Part shown: in pieces, positions 63,483 to 64,000 of the stretch | Layout: each line of letters opens with the position of its first letter | Numbering within the stretch: position 1 is the stretch's first letter | NCBI GenBank assembly: GCA_963790415.1 | Contig: CAWBOK010000001.1 | Span: forward strand, 958,464 to 1,022,463 | Direction: 5' to 3' | From: JAJZQZ01 sp963790415 | GTDB lineage: Bacteria; Actinomycetota; Thermoleophilia; RBG-16-64-13 | DNA length: 64,000 nucleotides | Program-made: the position numbers and the translations under genes | Notes under the pieces: generated by a model | The model's input: the letters and a program-made list of their open reading frames with translations, nothing else | What the model was told of the DNA's origin: nothing | Databases searched by the model: none

Positions 63483-64000
63483 ATGAGCACACGATCAACA
63501 GCCAAGGTCAAGCTGCAGGCTATCCGATCTCGTGCGGTCGTGATCGGCGGTCTGGCAGCCGTCATCCTGATGGCCGCCGGCTTCTTGTCGTCCGCGGCCT
63601 TCGGCGCACTGACGCAGGCTCCGACGCCCTCGACGCCCACCCGCTACGAGCAGACCGACACCCGCCTGGTCTACTCCGGCACCTGGGGCACCCTCTCCAG
63701 TTCTTCCTACTCAGCGGCGAGCATGAAGCAGACAACCTCCGCCGGCGCCAACGTGGCCATCAGATTCGATGGCACCCGCCTGGACTGGATCGCGAGGAAA
63801 GGCCCATTATCCGGTATGGCCAGAGTCACCCTGGACGGCAAAGCCCCGGTGACGGTAGATCTCTACAGCGCCACCACCCTCTACAAGCAGAGGGTCTGGT
63901 CGACCGGCACGCTCCCCAGCGGCCCTCACACGGTGAAGATCGAGTGCAGCGGCGCCAGGAGCAGGGGGGCTACCAGCACCGCGGTCAACATTGATGCGGT
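63483..64000 (+). CDS. Secreted protein of unknown function under the riboswitch (3' end outside window)
   Basis: Reads open from ATG 63483 (GGGAGAGG four to eleven bases upstream) past the window end, at least 172 residues. Signal segment AVVIGGLAAVILMAAGFLSS ending in AAFGA. The mature part, RYEQTDTRLVYSGTWGTLSS, IRFDGTRLDWIARKGPLSGM and ARVTLDGKAPVTVDLYSATT, looks like a small beta-sandwich of the kind that occurs in tandem in secreted actinobacterial proteins and may bind carbohydrate. Later parts cannot be seen. c-di-GMP control would fit a surface-attachment role; that is inference. Confidence 0.72.
   Translation, partial: MSTRSTAKVKLQAIRSRAVVIGGLAAVILMAAGFLSSAAFGALTQAPTPSTPTRYEQTDTRLVYSGTWGTLSSSSYSAASMKQTTSAGANVAIRFDGTRLDWIARKGPLSGMARVTLDGKAPVTVDLYSATTLYKQRVWSTGTLPSGPHTVKIECSGARSRGATSTAVNIDA

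Overview
The window is high-GC DNA, dense with genes, that reads as part of an Actinomycetota-like chromosome. The clues are GTGA start/stop overlaps, TAGAAT/TACAAT -10 boxes lying about 9-10 bases before start codons, S-layer-homology (SLH) surface proteins with Thr-Pro linkers, a sortase-like sorting signal and a c-di-GMP-I riboswitch. Together these suggest an anaerobic or environmental lineage related to Coriobacteriia. That placement is inference. Many conserved genes carry single frameshifts. Most of those I could resolve are one extra base, so they look like sequencing or assembly error. I therefore describe such genes as one frame-corrected locus.

Layout. 0-4.3 kb: end of a polysaccharide operon on the minus strand (DegT aminotransferase, two GT2 glycosyltransferases) and an unrecognised gene. 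4.3-6.2 kb: an IS1634-type element. 6.3-9.1 kb: O-acetyltransferase and an ABC polysaccharide exporter (Wzt/Wzm). 9.5-14.7 kb: GDP-fucose/GDP-6-deoxyhexose genes (fcl, two tandem gmd genes), VanZ-like protein and a UDP-sugar dehydrogenase. 14.8-20.5 kb: several toxin-antitoxin (TA) modules, many broken by internal deletions, with a UDP-sugar epimerase between them. 20.6-25.6 kb: O-antigen ligase/polymerase, Wzc-like tyrosine kinase, methyltransferase. 25.8-35.5 kb: a largely intact Wzx/Wzy-type block (GT2, GT4, aminotransferase, phosphoglycosyl transferase, polymerase, GT4, deacetylase, P-loop kinase, flippase). 35.5-48.4 kb: three secreted proteins built from shared modules (propeller, carbohydrate-binding domain, beta-helix, SLH), around a cassette with a CapK/PaaK-like ligase, a GNAT protein, a nucleotidyltransferase-kinase fusion and an asparagine-synthetase-like enzyme lacking its glutaminase cysteine. 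48.6-52.8 kb: FlaA1/CapD-type dehydratase, a small sortase-type surface protein and a WcaJ-type initiating transferase. 52.9-61.5 kb: a TA, Fic and AbiEii island with a decayed inverted second IS copy. 61.6-64 kb: a second Wzc-like kinase and a riboswitch-controlled secreted protein that runs off the window.

Taken together, the genes make nucleotide sugars (fcl, gmd, UDP-sugar dehydrogenase, epimerase, FlaA1, DegT), start chains on undecaprenyl phosphate (two phosphoglycosyl transferases), extend them (five or more glycosyltransferases), modify them (acetyl-, methyl-, deacetyl- and perhaps acyl or aminoacyl groups) and export them by two routes, ABC and Wzx/Wzy/Wzc. The SLH beta-helix proteins probably bind or trim glycans at the cell surface. 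The two IS copies lie in inverted orientation about 52 kb apart and bracket most of this island.
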